NCBI RefSeq assembly: GCF_034932185.1
Contig: NZ_JAYGHW010000066.1
Location: 1-64,000, forward strand
Direction: 5' to 3'
DNA: 64,000 nt
Source of the DNA: Spirulina sp034932185
GTDB taxonomy: Bacteria; Cyanobacteriota; Cyanobacteriia; Cyanobacteriales; Spirulinaceae
Shown: positions 26,301 to 36,300 of the stretch, one piece after another
Numbering within the stretch: the stretch's first letter is position 1
Layout: each line of letters opens with the position of its first letter
Made by a program: the position numbers and the translations under genes
Notes under the pieces: generated by a model
Database searches by the model: none
What the model was told of the DNA's origin: nothing
What the model saw: only the letters and a program-made list of their open reading frames with translations

Positions 26301-26875
26301 ACCCTGGTGGGCTGAATTTTTACGGCGTGTCGGTTACGCGTTGCGCCCGACCTCCGGGTTGGGCGAGGATTGAAACACTAGAATCGATTTGGCCTTAGAT
26401 GATGTGAATCGTTGCGCCCGACCTCCGGGTTGGGCGAGGATTGAAACCCCCCCCCACGGACGGGGGGGGGAATAAAAAAATAGTTGCGCCCGACCTCCGG
26501 GTTGGGCGAGGATTGAAACATAATAACCGGATTTAACTTTGTGGGCCACATCGAGTTGCGCCCGACCTCCGGGTTGGGCGAGGATTGAAACTTTTGCTCT
26601 GCCGACGGCAGATCAAAAAAAATGGGTTGCGCCCGACCTCCGGGTTGGGCGAGGATTGAAACACCATCCATGCGTTAGCGATTTCCGCGTCCCGTTGGTT
26701 GCGCCCGACCTCCGGGTTGGGCGAGGATTGAAACCCGACCTTGTTCAATTAGCCCCTCCCCAATCAGTTGCGCCCGACCTCCGGGTTGGGCGAGGATTGA
26801 AACCGCAATGTTTGCCCGGTACAGACTCCCCAAATTGCGTTGCGCCCGACCTCCGGGTTGGGCGAGGATTGAAAC
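23332..26875 (+). CRISPR. Type I-C CRISPR array, 50 repeats and 49 spacers
   Basis: The 37-nt repeat starts GTTGCGCCCGACCTCC and ends GGATTGAAAC; spacers are 32-38 nt. The repeat folds as stem CGCCCGACC / GGTTGGGCG with one G-U pair and loop TCCG. The ATTGAAAC 3' end indicates plus-strand transcription, in line with the cas genes. Repeat 1 (23332-23368) differs at positions 9 (C to T) and 11 (A to G), both of which keep G-U pairing. Repeat 2 (23402-23438) has A at position 1. All other repeats I read are identical, including the last (26839-26875). There is no AT-rich leader: 28 nt separate it from cas7. The last repeat base is also the last base of the nadB stop codon. Confidence 0.98.
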
Positions 26876-28521
26876 TACCCAATCGGGGCTTGCTCCCAAC
26901 GATCGCCCTTCACCACCGTATGACAGGCCCACGCCGGATCAGACTCCGGATAATCCCGCCGGAAATGACCCCCCCGGCTCTCCGTCCGAAACGCCGCACT
27001 CTTCAGAATCAGGTGAGCCACATCCAATAAATTGCCCAACTCCACAACCCCCCGCAATCGCGCTAAATCTTCATCATCAGCCCTTAACCCCTGCCCCGGC
27101 AATAACCCCCGCAACTGCTGAACGATCGCCAACCCGCTAAACTCCCCTTGCCAATGATCCAGTTGGGCGATCGCCTCCCCCAACACCGCCGCCGTCCGGC
27201 AAATCCCCGCACTATGCCACAACAACCGCTGCAACTCCTCCCGCCAAGCCGTAATCTGGGCAAAATCCACAGGGGCCAAGGGGAGAAAATCCCCCGTGGG
27301 TACAGGGGGGGGAGGCGTTGGGGGTAACGCTAAATCCTGTAATTGGGCAGCATAAACCACACATTCCAGCAGCGAATTACTGGCCAGACGATTCGCCCCA
27401 TGAACCCCCGTGCTGGCCACCTCACCGATCGCATAAAGGCCCGGCAACGTCGTTTCATTGTTTAAATTCACCGCCACCCCCCCCATCCAATAGTGAGCCG
27501 CAGGCGTGACCGGGATCGGCTCCTTAAACAGATCAATCCCCCATTGCTGGCAGACTTGGATGATATTGGGGAAACGGTACTGAATGCGATCGCGCTCAAT
27601 ATTGCTTAAATCCAAAAAGACCCGCCCTTGAGCCGGATCCGGTTCCGTCCGTTCCAGATAGTCGAAAATGGCTCGACTGACGCGATCGCGGGGGGCTAAT
27701 TCCCCTTGGGGATGGTATTCAAAGGCAAACCGATAACCCTGGCGATCCACTAAATGCGCCCCTTCCCCCCGCACCGCCTCAGAAATTAAAAAGCGGGGCG
27801 CACCGGGTTGGCTTAAAGCTGTGGGGTGGAATTGGAAAAACTCCAAATCCCGCACCATCGCCCCCGCCCGCCAAGCCAACGCCACACCATCCCCAGTGCT
27901 AACGGTGGGGTTCGTCGTTTGGGCAAAAACTTGACCACCGCCCCCCGTGGCGAGAATCACCGCTTTGGCCCGCAACCAATGGACGCGATGATCCGCCCAC
28001 AAACATAACCCCTGACAGCGGCCCCCTTCCTGCCAAACTTGCAGGGCGAGGGTTTGGGAAAAAACTTGAATATTGGGCCGTTGGAAAACCTGCTCAATCA
28101 GGATCGAAACGATCGCCTTGCCGGTGGTATCGGCGGCATGGAGGACGCGGGGGCGGGAATGAGCCGCCTCTAAGGTGAGGGCTAAATCCTGGCCGTGACG
28201 GTCAAAGGCTACGCCATAATCTACCAATTGCTCAATGGCCGCCCCCGCATGGGTGACGAGGAATTCCACCGCTTGAGGATCACAGAGATCCGCCCCCGCT
28301 TTGAGTGTGTCATCTAAATGAAATTGAGGACTATCCTGGGGCGACACCGCCGCCGCAATGCCCCCCTGGGCCCACTGGCTCGCGCCGGTTTGGAGGGTTT
28401 CTTTCGTGAGTAAACAGACGGAATAGTGAGCGGGTAAACAGAGGGCGGCATAGAGTCCCGCCGCCCCTGCACCGACAACCACCACATCCACCGCTGTGGG
28501 CATTGTTCCAGGATCGGCCAT
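26875..28521 (-). CDS. nadB: L-aspartate oxidase
   Basis: A flavoenzyme oxidising L-aspartate to iminoaspartate, the first step of de novo NAD synthesis. The 548-residue protein has the FAD dinucleotide-binding motif VVVGAGAAGLYAAL, SQWAQGGIAAA, the HGANRLASNSLLECVVYA active-site/FAD block and a C-terminal helical domain (TESRGGHFRRDYP). The stop codon TAG overlaps the last CRISPR repeat by one base. No terminator lies between nadB and the array, so read-through would make RNA antisense to the array. Confidence 0.95.
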   Translation of the reverse strand: MADPGTMPTAVDVVVVGAGAAGLYAALCLPAHYSVCLLTKETLQTGASQWAQGGIAAAVSPQDSPQFHLDDTLKAGADLCDPQAVEFLVTHAGAAIEQLVDYGVAFDRHGQDLALTLEAAHSRPRVLHAADTTGKAIVSILIEQVFQRPNIQVFSQTLALQVWQEGGRCQGLCLWADHRVHWLRAKAVILATGGGGQVFAQTTNPTVSTGDGVALAWRAGAMVRDLEFFQFHPTALSQPGAPRFLISEAVRGEGAHLVDRQGYRFAFEYHPQGELAPRDRVSRAIFDYLERTEPDPAQGRVFLDLSNIERDRIQYRFPNIIQVCQQWGIDLFKEPIPVTPAAHYWMGGVAVNLNNETTLPGLYAIGEVASTGVHGANRLASNSLLECVVYAAQLQDLALPPTPPPPVPTGDFLPLAPVDFAQITAWREELQRLLWHSAGICRTAAVLGEAIAQLDHWQGEFSGLAIVQQLRGLLPGQGLRADDEDLARLRGVVELGNLLDVAHLILKSAAFRTESRGGHFRRDYPESDPAWACHTVVKGDRWEQAPIG

Positions 28522-28589
28522 GGTTTATGTTTGGGGTCAGGATATGAGAATCTATCCTAGCATTTTTGGTGAAAGTTACCATTATTAAG

Positions 28590-28650
28590 GCAGAAGGATG
28601 AAGGCAGAAGGCAGAGAGGGGAATCTCTCTTGGCTTAGGGGTTCTGCCTT
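28590..28650. repeat. AAGGCAGAAGG-type repeat region
   Basis: Short direct units (AAGGCAGAAGGATGAAGGCA, GAAGGCAGA) and a distant inverted match (TTCTGCCTT, 28643-28651) lie between nadB and the DUF2157 gene and run into the end of the latter. Similar units are common in cyanobacterial intergenic DNA. Confidence 0.4.
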
Positions 28651-30029
28651 GCAGGCGTGGTTGGGTGATTTCCGCTGTCGGGGGCTAGGGTGCGCACATA
28701 TCGCTCAAACCACAGACCCGCAACGATAATCCCCACGCCACAAAGGAGGAAAACCAAGGCTTTGGCTACCAGCCCCGTATTGTATTCAAGCATCCGGGAA
28801 AAGATTTGTAAGACGAGGATTAAAATTCCCCACCAAAATCCTTGGCGTTGACCATTACCGAGGGCCTCACGGATGCAGGCGATCGCCATCAACACCAAAA
28901 GCGCATTCATCACGATGGGCCCAAACACCGCAAGGGGGCCGAATTCCCCGTGATACCAAATCACGATCCCGATCGTACTCACAAAGGCTGCCACCGTCGT
29001 ATCCAACAGCATCAACCGCCACACCGACCCCTGATTGCCCAATTGCCACCAGAGCCAAAGGGCGATCGCCCCAAATACCGCCACCAAAATAAACCCCTGC
29101 ATCATATCGAGGGTAACGGTGAGGCTACTCCCCACCCGGAGCCGGTCTTGCCAGACATATTGGAAGGAGGCGAGATAGCTATAACCAGTGAGATAAAACA
29201 CCGCCAATCGGGGGCCAAAGTGTTCAGGAGCATTGGGGATCGCAGGCCGCCATGACCATAAGAGTAGGGGGATCAAACAACTGGCCACAATCACCGCCGC
29301 CACAAACCATAGGCTCTCGCCGTTATAAAGGGCATTGAGCCATTGAAATAAGCGGAATTGTAGCGTCCAGGTGATCAAAAAGGTTCCCAGGCCAAACAGC
29401 CAGGGGGAGCGACAGGTACGGGCAAGGGGGAAATAGAGGGCGATCGCCACCAAAGGCATATAGTCGAACAGGAATAGCCAACCCGCCCCAGTATAGGGAT
29501 CGGGATAAAACCAGAGGCTACTGATCACCACCAAAATCATCGACAGGATCCCCAACATCGCCAGGCGCAAACTGTAGGCCATGGCCAACACCGCCAACCC
29601 CCACACCAGGAACAACACCTGAACGGAGCCGGTCTGATGGAACATTTGGGAAAACAGGGCCATATTCGCCCCGATTAATAAACTCCCCAACAACAACAAC
29701 GCCTGGCCCAAACGCCGAAACTCACGCCTACGCCAGAGATAAAACCCGCCGGTATTCATCCCCACAAACAAGCTCAGGAGCAGAACCACCCGCGCCTCTC
29801 TGGGCCAGACCTGCCAATTGGCCGCCACAAACGTAATCGCCGCCAAGCCGATTAAAACACTCCCCAAGCCGAGGAGAATCATCACAAATTGATTGCGATT
29901 GGCTTGATCGAGGTTGTCGAATTGGTAGCGATCGCCCAGTTGGTCATAAAGCTCTGGGGTAATCAGTCCCTCATCGCGCCAAGTTATTGCTTCTTGGCGT
30001 AACTGAAATCGAAATTTTGCAGAAGCCAT
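28635..30029 (-). CDS. DUF2157 membrane protein
   Basis: A 464-residue protein. The N-terminal soluble segment of ~45 residues (WRDEGLITPELYDQL) followed by 10-12 transmembrane helices, including the first-helix block LGLGSVLIGLAAITFVAANW and FSQMFHQTGS, is characteristic of DUF2157 integral membrane proteins. Function is unknown. It is divergently placed from nothing obvious and lies upstream of nadB in the same direction with a 113-nt gap. Confidence 0.85.
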   Translation of the reverse strand: MASAKFRFQLRQEAITWRDEGLITPELYDQLGDRYQFDNLDQANRNQFVMILLGLGSVLIGLAAITFVAANWQVWPREARVVLLLSLFVGMNTGGFYLWRRREFRRLGQALLLLGSLLIGANMALFSQMFHQTGSVQVLFLVWGLAVLAMAYSLRLAMLGILSMILVVISSLWFYPDPYTGAGWLFLFDYMPLVAIALYFPLARTCRSPWLFGLGTFLITWTLQFRLFQWLNALYNGESLWFVAAVIVASCLIPLLLWSWRPAIPNAPEHFGPRLAVFYLTGYSYLASFQYVWQDRLRVGSSLTVTLDMMQGFILVAVFGAIALWLWWQLGNQGSVWRLMLLDTTVAAFVSTIGIVIWYHGEFGPLAVFGPIVMNALLVLMAIACIREALGNGQRQGFWWGILILVLQIFSRMLEYNTGLVAKALVFLLCGVGIIVAGLWFERYVRTLAPDSGNHPTTPARQNP

Positions 30030-30131
30030 AGGGAGGATCAGAAATTGATGCTCCCATTGTGATCTGATCCTGTGGGTTAACCCCAGAAAGCCTGTGCCAG
30101 TTCGCGAAAATCAACCCAGTTCCAAAATCAG

Positions 30132-30210
30132 GATCCCCCCGGCTACGCCGACCCCCTTAAAAAGGGGGTTAATTCCGGAACCCCCCTTTTTAAGGGGGGC
30201 AGGGGGGATC
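30132..30210. repeat. MITE-like inverted-repeat element (GATCCCCCC ends)
   Basis: Terminal inverted repeats GATCCCCCC and GGGGGGATC bound 79 nt. Inside them are CCCCCTTAAAAAGGGGG and CCCCCCTTTTTAAGGGGGG palindromes. A related element lies at 56310-56373. It has no coding capacity and sits between gltD and the DUF2157 gene. Confidence 0.7.
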
Positions 30211-30214
30211 TCTC

Positions 30215-31699
30215 CTAGGGTAGGTCGGTGTTGCCCATGAGGAAGCGATCGCACGCCTTAGCAACCCCTCGCCCCTCATTGATCGCCCACACCACTAAAC
30301 TTTGACCCCGACGGCAATCCCCCGCCGCAAACACCTTCGGTAGGCTGGTTTGATAATCGCCATGCTCCGCCTTGACATTGCTGCGGCCATCCCGATCTAA
30401 ACCGAGAGCATCGAGTAAGGGCTGCTCTGGCCCTAAAAAGCCCATGGCCAATAGCACTAATTGGGCAGGTAAGATTTTTTCGGTTCCGGCAACGTGTTGG
30501 GGAATAAACCGGCCTTGGTCATCCTTGGCCCAATTCACCTCAACAGTATGCACGGCTTTAATCTGGCCCTGCTCATCCCCCTCAAATTTGGTCGCGGTGC
30601 GCACATAGGCACGGGGATCAGCCCCAAACTTGGCCGCCGCTTCCTCTTGGCCGTAGTCCATGCGGTAGATTTTCGGCCATTCGGGCCAGGGGTTATTGGC
30701 GGCGCGGGTTTCCGGCGGTTGGGGCATAATTTCCAACTGGGTGACACTGTTGCAACCATGGCGGATCGATGTGCCGACGCAATCGGTTCCCGTATCCCCC
30801 CCACCAATGATCACGACATCTTTACCCGCCGCTGAGATGAAATCAGCGGTATTTTCCCCCGCTAATACGGTGCGGGTGTTGCCGGTGAGGAATTCCATGG
30901 CGAAGTGAATCCCCTGTAATTCCCGGCCTTCAATGGGCAGATCGCGGGGTTTTGTCGCCCCCGTGCAGAGAATCACCGCATCAAATTCATTGAGCAATTG
31001 TGCCGCCGGTAGATCTTTCCCCACCTCCGTATTGCAAACAAACGTGATCCCCTCCGCCTCCAACACATCGAGGCGGCGCATCACCACCCCCTGTTTATCC
31101 AACTTCATATTGGGGATGCCGTACATTAATAATCCACCAGGGCGATCGGCCCGTTCATACACCGTCACCCAATGGCCCGCCCGATTCAGTTGATCCGCTG
31201 CGGCCAACCCCGCCGGCCCGGAACCAACGATCGCCACTTTTTTCCCCGTCCGTTGACTGGGGGGCGTGGGGGTAATCCAACCGGATTCCCAACCCTTTTC
31301 AGCAATGGCGTGTTCAATACTTTTAATCGTCACCGGGGGATTCGTAATCCCCAAAACACAGGCCCCCTCACAGGGCGCAGGGCAAACCCGGCCCGTGAAT
31401 TCGGGGAAATTATTGGTTTTGTGGAGGCGATCGAGGGCTTCCGACCAGAGGCCGCGATAGACCAGATCATTCCATTCGGGGATCAGGTTATTAATCGGGC
31501 AACCGCTGGCCATGCGGCTAATTTCAATCCCTGTATGGCAAAAGGGCGTACCGCAATCCATACACCGCGCCCCCTGTTCCCGGAGCCGCTCCTCCGCCAT
31601 GGGCAGATGAAATTCATCCCAATTGTGAATGCGATCGCTCGGAGCCACATCTTCGGCGACCTCGCGCAGATATTCCATAAAGCCAGTTGGTTTTCCCAT
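30215..31699 (-). CDS. gltD: Glutamate synthase small subunit (GltD)
   Basis: A 494-residue FAD/NAD(P)H-dependent electron-donor subunit of GOGAT. N-terminal 4Fe-4S ferredoxin-like cysteines appear in ARCMDCGTPFCH and GRVCPAPCEGACVLG. Two Rossmann motifs follow, VAIVGSGPAGLAAADQL (FAD) and VIIGGGDTGTDCVG (NAD(P)H). The C-terminal GDCRRGQSLVVWAI motif completes the FAD site. It supplies electrons to GltB, whose gene lies upstream in the same direction but is separated from it by an AT-rich foreign-looking gene. Confidence 0.95.
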   Translation of the reverse strand: MGKPTGFMEYLREVAEDVAPSDRIHNWDEFHLPMAEERLREQGARCMDCGTPFCHTGIEISRMASGCPINNLIPEWNDLVYRGLWSEALDRLHKTNNFPEFTGRVCPAPCEGACVLGITNPPVTIKSIEHAIAEKGWESGWITPTPPSQRTGKKVAIVGSGPAGLAAADQLNRAGHWVTVYERADRPGGLLMYGIPNMKLDKQGVVMRRLDVLEAEGITFVCNTEVGKDLPAAQLLNEFDAVILCTGATKPRDLPIEGRELQGIHFAMEFLTGNTRTVLAGENTADFISAAGKDVVIIGGGDTGTDCVGTSIRHGCNSVTQLEIMPQPPETRAANNPWPEWPKIYRMDYGQEEAAAKFGADPRAYVRTATKFEGDEQGQIKAVHTVEVNWAKDDQGRFIPQHVAGTEKILPAQLVLLAMGFLGPEQPLLDALGLDRDGRSNVKAEHGDYQTSLPKVFAAGDCRRGQSLVVWAINEGRGVAKACDRFLMGNTDLP

Positions 31700-31812
31700 G
31701 ATTTCGTTAACTCCAATGGTAGTTGAAAATACTCAGATAAGATACAAGTTTTGTAATCAAAGTCTTAATTATTTTGTACCAAAACTAGACAATAATAACC
31801 AAAACTTTATTT

Positions 31813-33261
31813 TTATTTAAAAATGAAATCCAAGAATTCAGGATCACGTTCAATAACCCCCTTGATTGCAAGAAGATTAGCTACAAGAGGAACTGAAAGA
31901 TTAGATTCTTTTTCAGACCGGCTTTTAAACTGTTTTTCAAGCAGTTCTTCTATTGTTTTTTTTAGTTGTTCCATATTCTCCGCAGGATAATCGGTCTTGA
32001 GTTTAGGTGGTATATTAACTTCTGATGAATTAGGTATAACTTCACTTTGCATAGCATTGATTTTTGAAATTCCCAAAAATCCAGGGAGACCTGCTTTGCC
32101 TACCCAGCGATAAAACCCAACCACTTTTGTTGAATCAATAAAATTAGATATTTTACTTCCCCCAGGATGACATTCTTCTAGTAGTTCTCTTTCCATTCCT
32201 CGAACTGCTAACGCAAATAAATTCTTCGTAGATAATTCCGTATAATCAGAAAAATCTAGAGAGCCTGAACCTGTTGGTGCTAACAATCCAACAGAGCGCA
32301 TTGCAGACTCATTCTGCCTCCATAAAATCATTCTTTTATCTTTGGTAAAAGCTATGGTGTTTCCACCAATGTGATTTGACATATTCGATCCTCGTAAATC
32401 TTTTATCCTCCCTAGTACTGATTGGTTATCTTCATGGTCTTGAGAAGCTTTTTTAGTTCGTGACTGGACATTTATATTAAAGCCAAGAGCCTTAGCTATG
32501 AAACCTTTTTGAGCTTGTGAAGAGTTATCACAATCATGATTAATATTATGATAAGGGAAATGCTCCACAGCTAACCAAATATTTTTGGGTTGACTTTTAT
32601 GTGAATGGTCTTCTACATCATAAGTAGCCAAATCATTTGTCAAAAATGACAGGTAATAGCAGCTTTCAAAAACATCAATTGATGTAGTTTCAGGGGTGAT
32701 TGACGAAAGCAGGGAGATTTTTGGATCGTTGAAAAACTTTTTTTCATGCTTTCGTGCTTCAAAATATTGATGAACTAAAATATCTCTAAAAATACTTGAA
32801 TTACCCAAAGAATCAAGCAATTTGCTAGCTTTTTCCAAAACTAATTTCAGTTCTATTTTTTCTGCATTGTACCTCAAATAATAATTCACAGATTGAGACA
32901 TGATAATAGAGTCATTTCTTTTTGGTATCCATGTATTTTCATATCCACACTTTTCTTCATACTCTGATGGCTTGAGAAATTTACATAAATCTTTAATTTC
33001 TTGTGATTCAAATACCAAAAAATTTGGTTTGTCAATAAAGCCTGAGTAAAATTGAAATAATCCAATACTGAATGAAAGTAAAGAAATTAGCCATATCCAA
33101 TTCAGAGGAGACAAGAGGCTCAGTATTCCTGAAAGTACCATTATTAGCAGTAATGTGAATAAAGCTGCTTTCTCACGAAATGGAAGAGTTTTTCGATGAA
33201 ACCTAATAATAGAGATTGGAAGAAGAGGAGATTTTTTATGCCTAGGGGCTTTTTTGTTCAT
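31813..33261 (-). CDS. Two-TM membrane protein with Nudix-like C-terminal domain
   Basis: A 482-residue protein, AT-rich and without HIP1 sites, unlike the genes on both sides. Residues ~32-48 and ~54-72 are two closely spaced transmembrane helices; ~85-270 is a helical/mixed region with no family I recognise. Residues ~298-400 resemble a Nudix domain: GGNTIAFTKDKRMILWRQ strands, then AVRGMERELLEECHPG, containing the RExxEE core (358-363). The glycine that opens a classic Nudix box is not clearly placed. 2TM plus nucleotide-hydrolase or sensor architectures occur in bacterial defence systems, so a defence or nucleotide-signal role is possible but unproven. Confidence 0.55.
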   Translation of the reverse strand: MNKKAPRHKKSPLLPISIIRFHRKTLPFREKAALFTLLLIMVLSGILSLLSPLNWIWLISLLSFSIGLFQFYSGFIDKPNFLVFESQEIKDLCKFLKPSEYEEKCGYENTWIPKRNDSIIMSQSVNYYLRYNAEKIELKLVLEKASKLLDSLGNSSIFRDILVHQYFEARKHEKKFFNDPKISLLSSITPETTSIDVFESCYYLSFLTNDLATYDVEDHSHKSQPKNIWLAVEHFPYHNINHDCDNSSQAQKGFIAKALGFNINVQSRTKKASQDHEDNQSVLGRIKDLRGSNMSNHIGGNTIAFTKDKRMILWRQNESAMRSVGLLAPTGSGSLDFSDYTELSTKNLFALAVRGMERELLEECHPGGSKISNFIDSTKVVGFYRWVGKAGLPGFLGISKINAMQSEVIPNSSEVNIPPKLKTDYPAENMEQLKKTIEELLEKQFKSRSEKESNLSVPLVANLLAIKGVIERDPEFLDFIFK

Positions 33262-33302
33262 AGTTTAGAAATTTCATCATTTACTTAATCTAATTTAAGA
33301 AA

Positions 33303-33330
33303 TAAGGTGGGTAATACCCACCCACCTTAC
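33303..33330 (-). terminator. Hairpin after gltB
   Basis: TAAGGTGGGTA pairs with TACCCACCCACCTTA within 28 nt, starting 12 nt past the gltB stop. It could end or attenuate gltB transcription before the AT-rich gene. The same GTGGGTAATACCCACC motif is a common cyanobacterial dispersed repeat, so it may be a repeat that serves as terminator. Confidence 0.5.
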
Positions 33331-33341
33331 GAAATGACTGA

Positions 33342-36300
33342 CTAGCTGCCGCCAATCCGGGAAATATCGCGGGCATTTTCCTCAAAGGCCGCCGACAGCG
33401 CATCATCGCCGCTCAAGCCATTGGCCAAGGCGTTTTGGATATGTTGGAGAACCCGCTTGTAGTCGCGGGGCATCACCTTGATAAACGTCGGCACGATCGC
33501 CTCCCAATCGGCCAAAACCTCTTGGGCCTTATCGCTCCCCGTATATTCCGCGTGTTTTTGGATCATCTCCCGCAGATCGCGAATTTCTTCCGGGTCTTCC
33601 AAGGCTTCAAGATCCACCATCTCCCGATTGCAACGGCTGGCAAAATCCCCCGCCTCGTCGAGGATATAGGCCACGCCGCCACTCATCCCCGCTGCAAAGT
33701 TGCGCCCGGTACGACCGAGAATCACCACTTTCCCGCCGGTCATATATTCGCAACCGTGATCCCCCACGGCCTCCACCACCGCATGAACGCCGGAATTGCG
33801 CACACAGAACCGCTCACCGACAATGCCGCGAATATAGGCCTCGCCACTGGTGGCTCCGTAGAATGCCACATTCCCCGCGATGATATTTTCTGCCGGGATA
33901 AATGTGGAATTTTTGGGAGGATAGAGGATGATCTTGCCGCCACTCAAACCTTTACCCACATAATCATTGGCATCGCCTTCCAATTCCAGCGTCACGCCCT
34001 TGGGAACAAACGCCCCAAAACTCTGGCCCGCCGTGCCTTGGAAATGAAGATGGATCGTCCCGTCCGGGAGGCCCTCCCAATGGCGTTTGCTGATTTCGTT
34101 GCCCAAAATTGTCCCCACCACACGGTTAATATTGCAGATGGGCAGCGTTGCCTTGACGGTTTCCCCCTGCTCAAGGGCTGGCTGGCAGAGATCCAATAGC
34201 GTCGTCATGTCTAAGGATTTCGCCAAACCGTGATCCTGGGGAATTTGTGCATACCGCCCCACTTCGGGGCCGGCTTCAGGCTGATGGAGGATCTTGCTCA
34301 GATCAATGCCCTTGGCTTTCCAGTGATCCACGGCTTGCTTTTGCTCCAGGGCATCGGTGCGGCCCACCATTTCGTTGATCGTGCGGAAACCCAATTGGGC
34401 CATGATTTCCCGTAATTCCGTGGCGATGAACGTCATGAAATTAACGGTGTGCTGGGGATCGCCGCTGAAATGTTTGCGGAGTTCGGGGTTTTGGGTGGCC
34501 ACACCGACGGGGCAGGTGTTTTTATGGCAGACCCGCATCATGATGCAACCGAGGGTGACAAGGGGGGCGGTAGAGAAGCCGTATTCTTCCGCACCGAGGA
34601 GGGTGGCGATCGCCACATCTCGCCCCGTTTTCATTTGCCCATCGGTTTCGACGGCAATGCGACTGCGGAGGTTATTCAACACCAAGGTTTGATGGGTTTC
34701 GGCTAAACCCAATTCCCAGGGTAAACCGGCGTGTTTAATCGAGGTTTGCGGGGAGGCCCCGGTTCCCCCATCAAAGCCGGAAATTAACACCACATCGGCA
34801 TGGGCTTTGGCCACCCCAGCGGCGATCGTTCCTACGCCCACCTCAGAAACGAGTTTCACACTGATCCGCGCTTCCCGGTTGGCGTTTTTGAGGTCGTGGA
34901 TCAGTTCCGCGAGATCCTCAATGGAGTAAATATCATGGTGGGGCGGTGGGGAAATTAAGCCCACACCGGGCGTGGAATGGCGCACCTTGGCGATCCAGGG
35001 ATAGACCTTGAGGCCGGGCAGTTGACCGCCTTCGCCGGGTTTGGCCCCTTGGGCCATTTTGATCTGGATTTCCTTCGCTTGGGAAAGGTAAAGGCTCGTC
35101 ACGCCAAAGCGACCGGAAGCTACCTGTTTAATCGCGCTGTTTTTAGAATCCCCCTGTTCATTCGTCCAGGTGTACCGTTCGGGGTCTTCGCCCCCTTCCC
35201 CAGTGTTGGATTTGCCGCCGATGCGGTTCATGGCGATCGCCAACGCCTCATGGGTTTCCTTGGAAATAGAGCCGTAGCTCATCGCCCCCGTTTTAAACCG
35301 CTTCATGATTGCCTCGATGGGTTCCACCTCCTCCAGGGGGATCGGTTCCCGCTCTTTAAAGGCCAGCAGATCCCGCAGCCGGAATTGCTTTTTGCCTTGA
35401 TCATTCACCAGAGCGGCGTATTGGCGATAAAGGTTGTAATCCCCTTCCCGCACTGCTTTTTGCAGCAGATGGATCGTTTCTGGTGAGAATAAATGTTCTT
35501 CACCATCCTTGCGCCATTGGTATTCGCCCCCCACATCGAGCGTCGGGGTTGAGCCGGGGCGATCGCTAAACCCGCTATGGTGGCGCAACAGGGCCTCAGC
35601 GGTAATCACGCCCAAATCCACCCCTTCCAACCGGGAGGCCGTCCAGGAGAAATAGGTATCAACAACGCTGTGGTGCAGACCAATGGCCTCGAAAATTTGC
35701 GCCCCGCGATAGCTCTGGATCGTCGAGATGCCAATTTTGGAGCCGATTTTAATCACGCCCTTCGTAGCCGCTTTGACGTAGTTTTTCACCGCCGTCTTCA
35801 CTTCCACACCCTTAAGCAATCCTTCCTGAATCAGGTTCTCAATACTGGCAAAGGCCACATAGGGGTTAATCGCACCGCAACCATAGCCCAACAACACCGC
35901 AAAATGATGCACCTCGCGGGGTTCCCCGGATTCGAGGACGAGGCCGACGCGGGTGCGCGTGCCGTTGCGGATCAGGTGGTGGTGGAGGCCCGCCACCGCT
36001 AACAGGGCGGGAATGGGGGCATGGCTCTGATCCACGCCGCGATCGCTCAAAATCAGGATATTCTTACCGGCGGCGATCGCCCCATCCGCCGCACTAAACA
36101 ATTCTGCCATGGAGGATTGTAACCCCTCCACCCCTTGGGCCGCCTCAAACAAAATCGGCAGCGTTTGGGATTGGAAACCCCGCAAATTCACCCCTTTTAA
36201 CTGGGACAATTCCGCATTGGTGAGGATGGGGGTGGGGAGTTGGATCAGTTGGCAGCTTTGGGGTTCCGGGTTGAGGAGGTTGCCCTCGGAGCCGATGGTG

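Noticed and set aside
23396..26931. Long open frames on both strands across 23.4-26.9 kb encoding repeated VAPDLRVGRGLK or FQSSPNPEVGRN units
   Set aside because: They are translations of CRISPR repeats and spacers; the 37-nt repeat plus ~35-nt spacers keeps frames open by chance.
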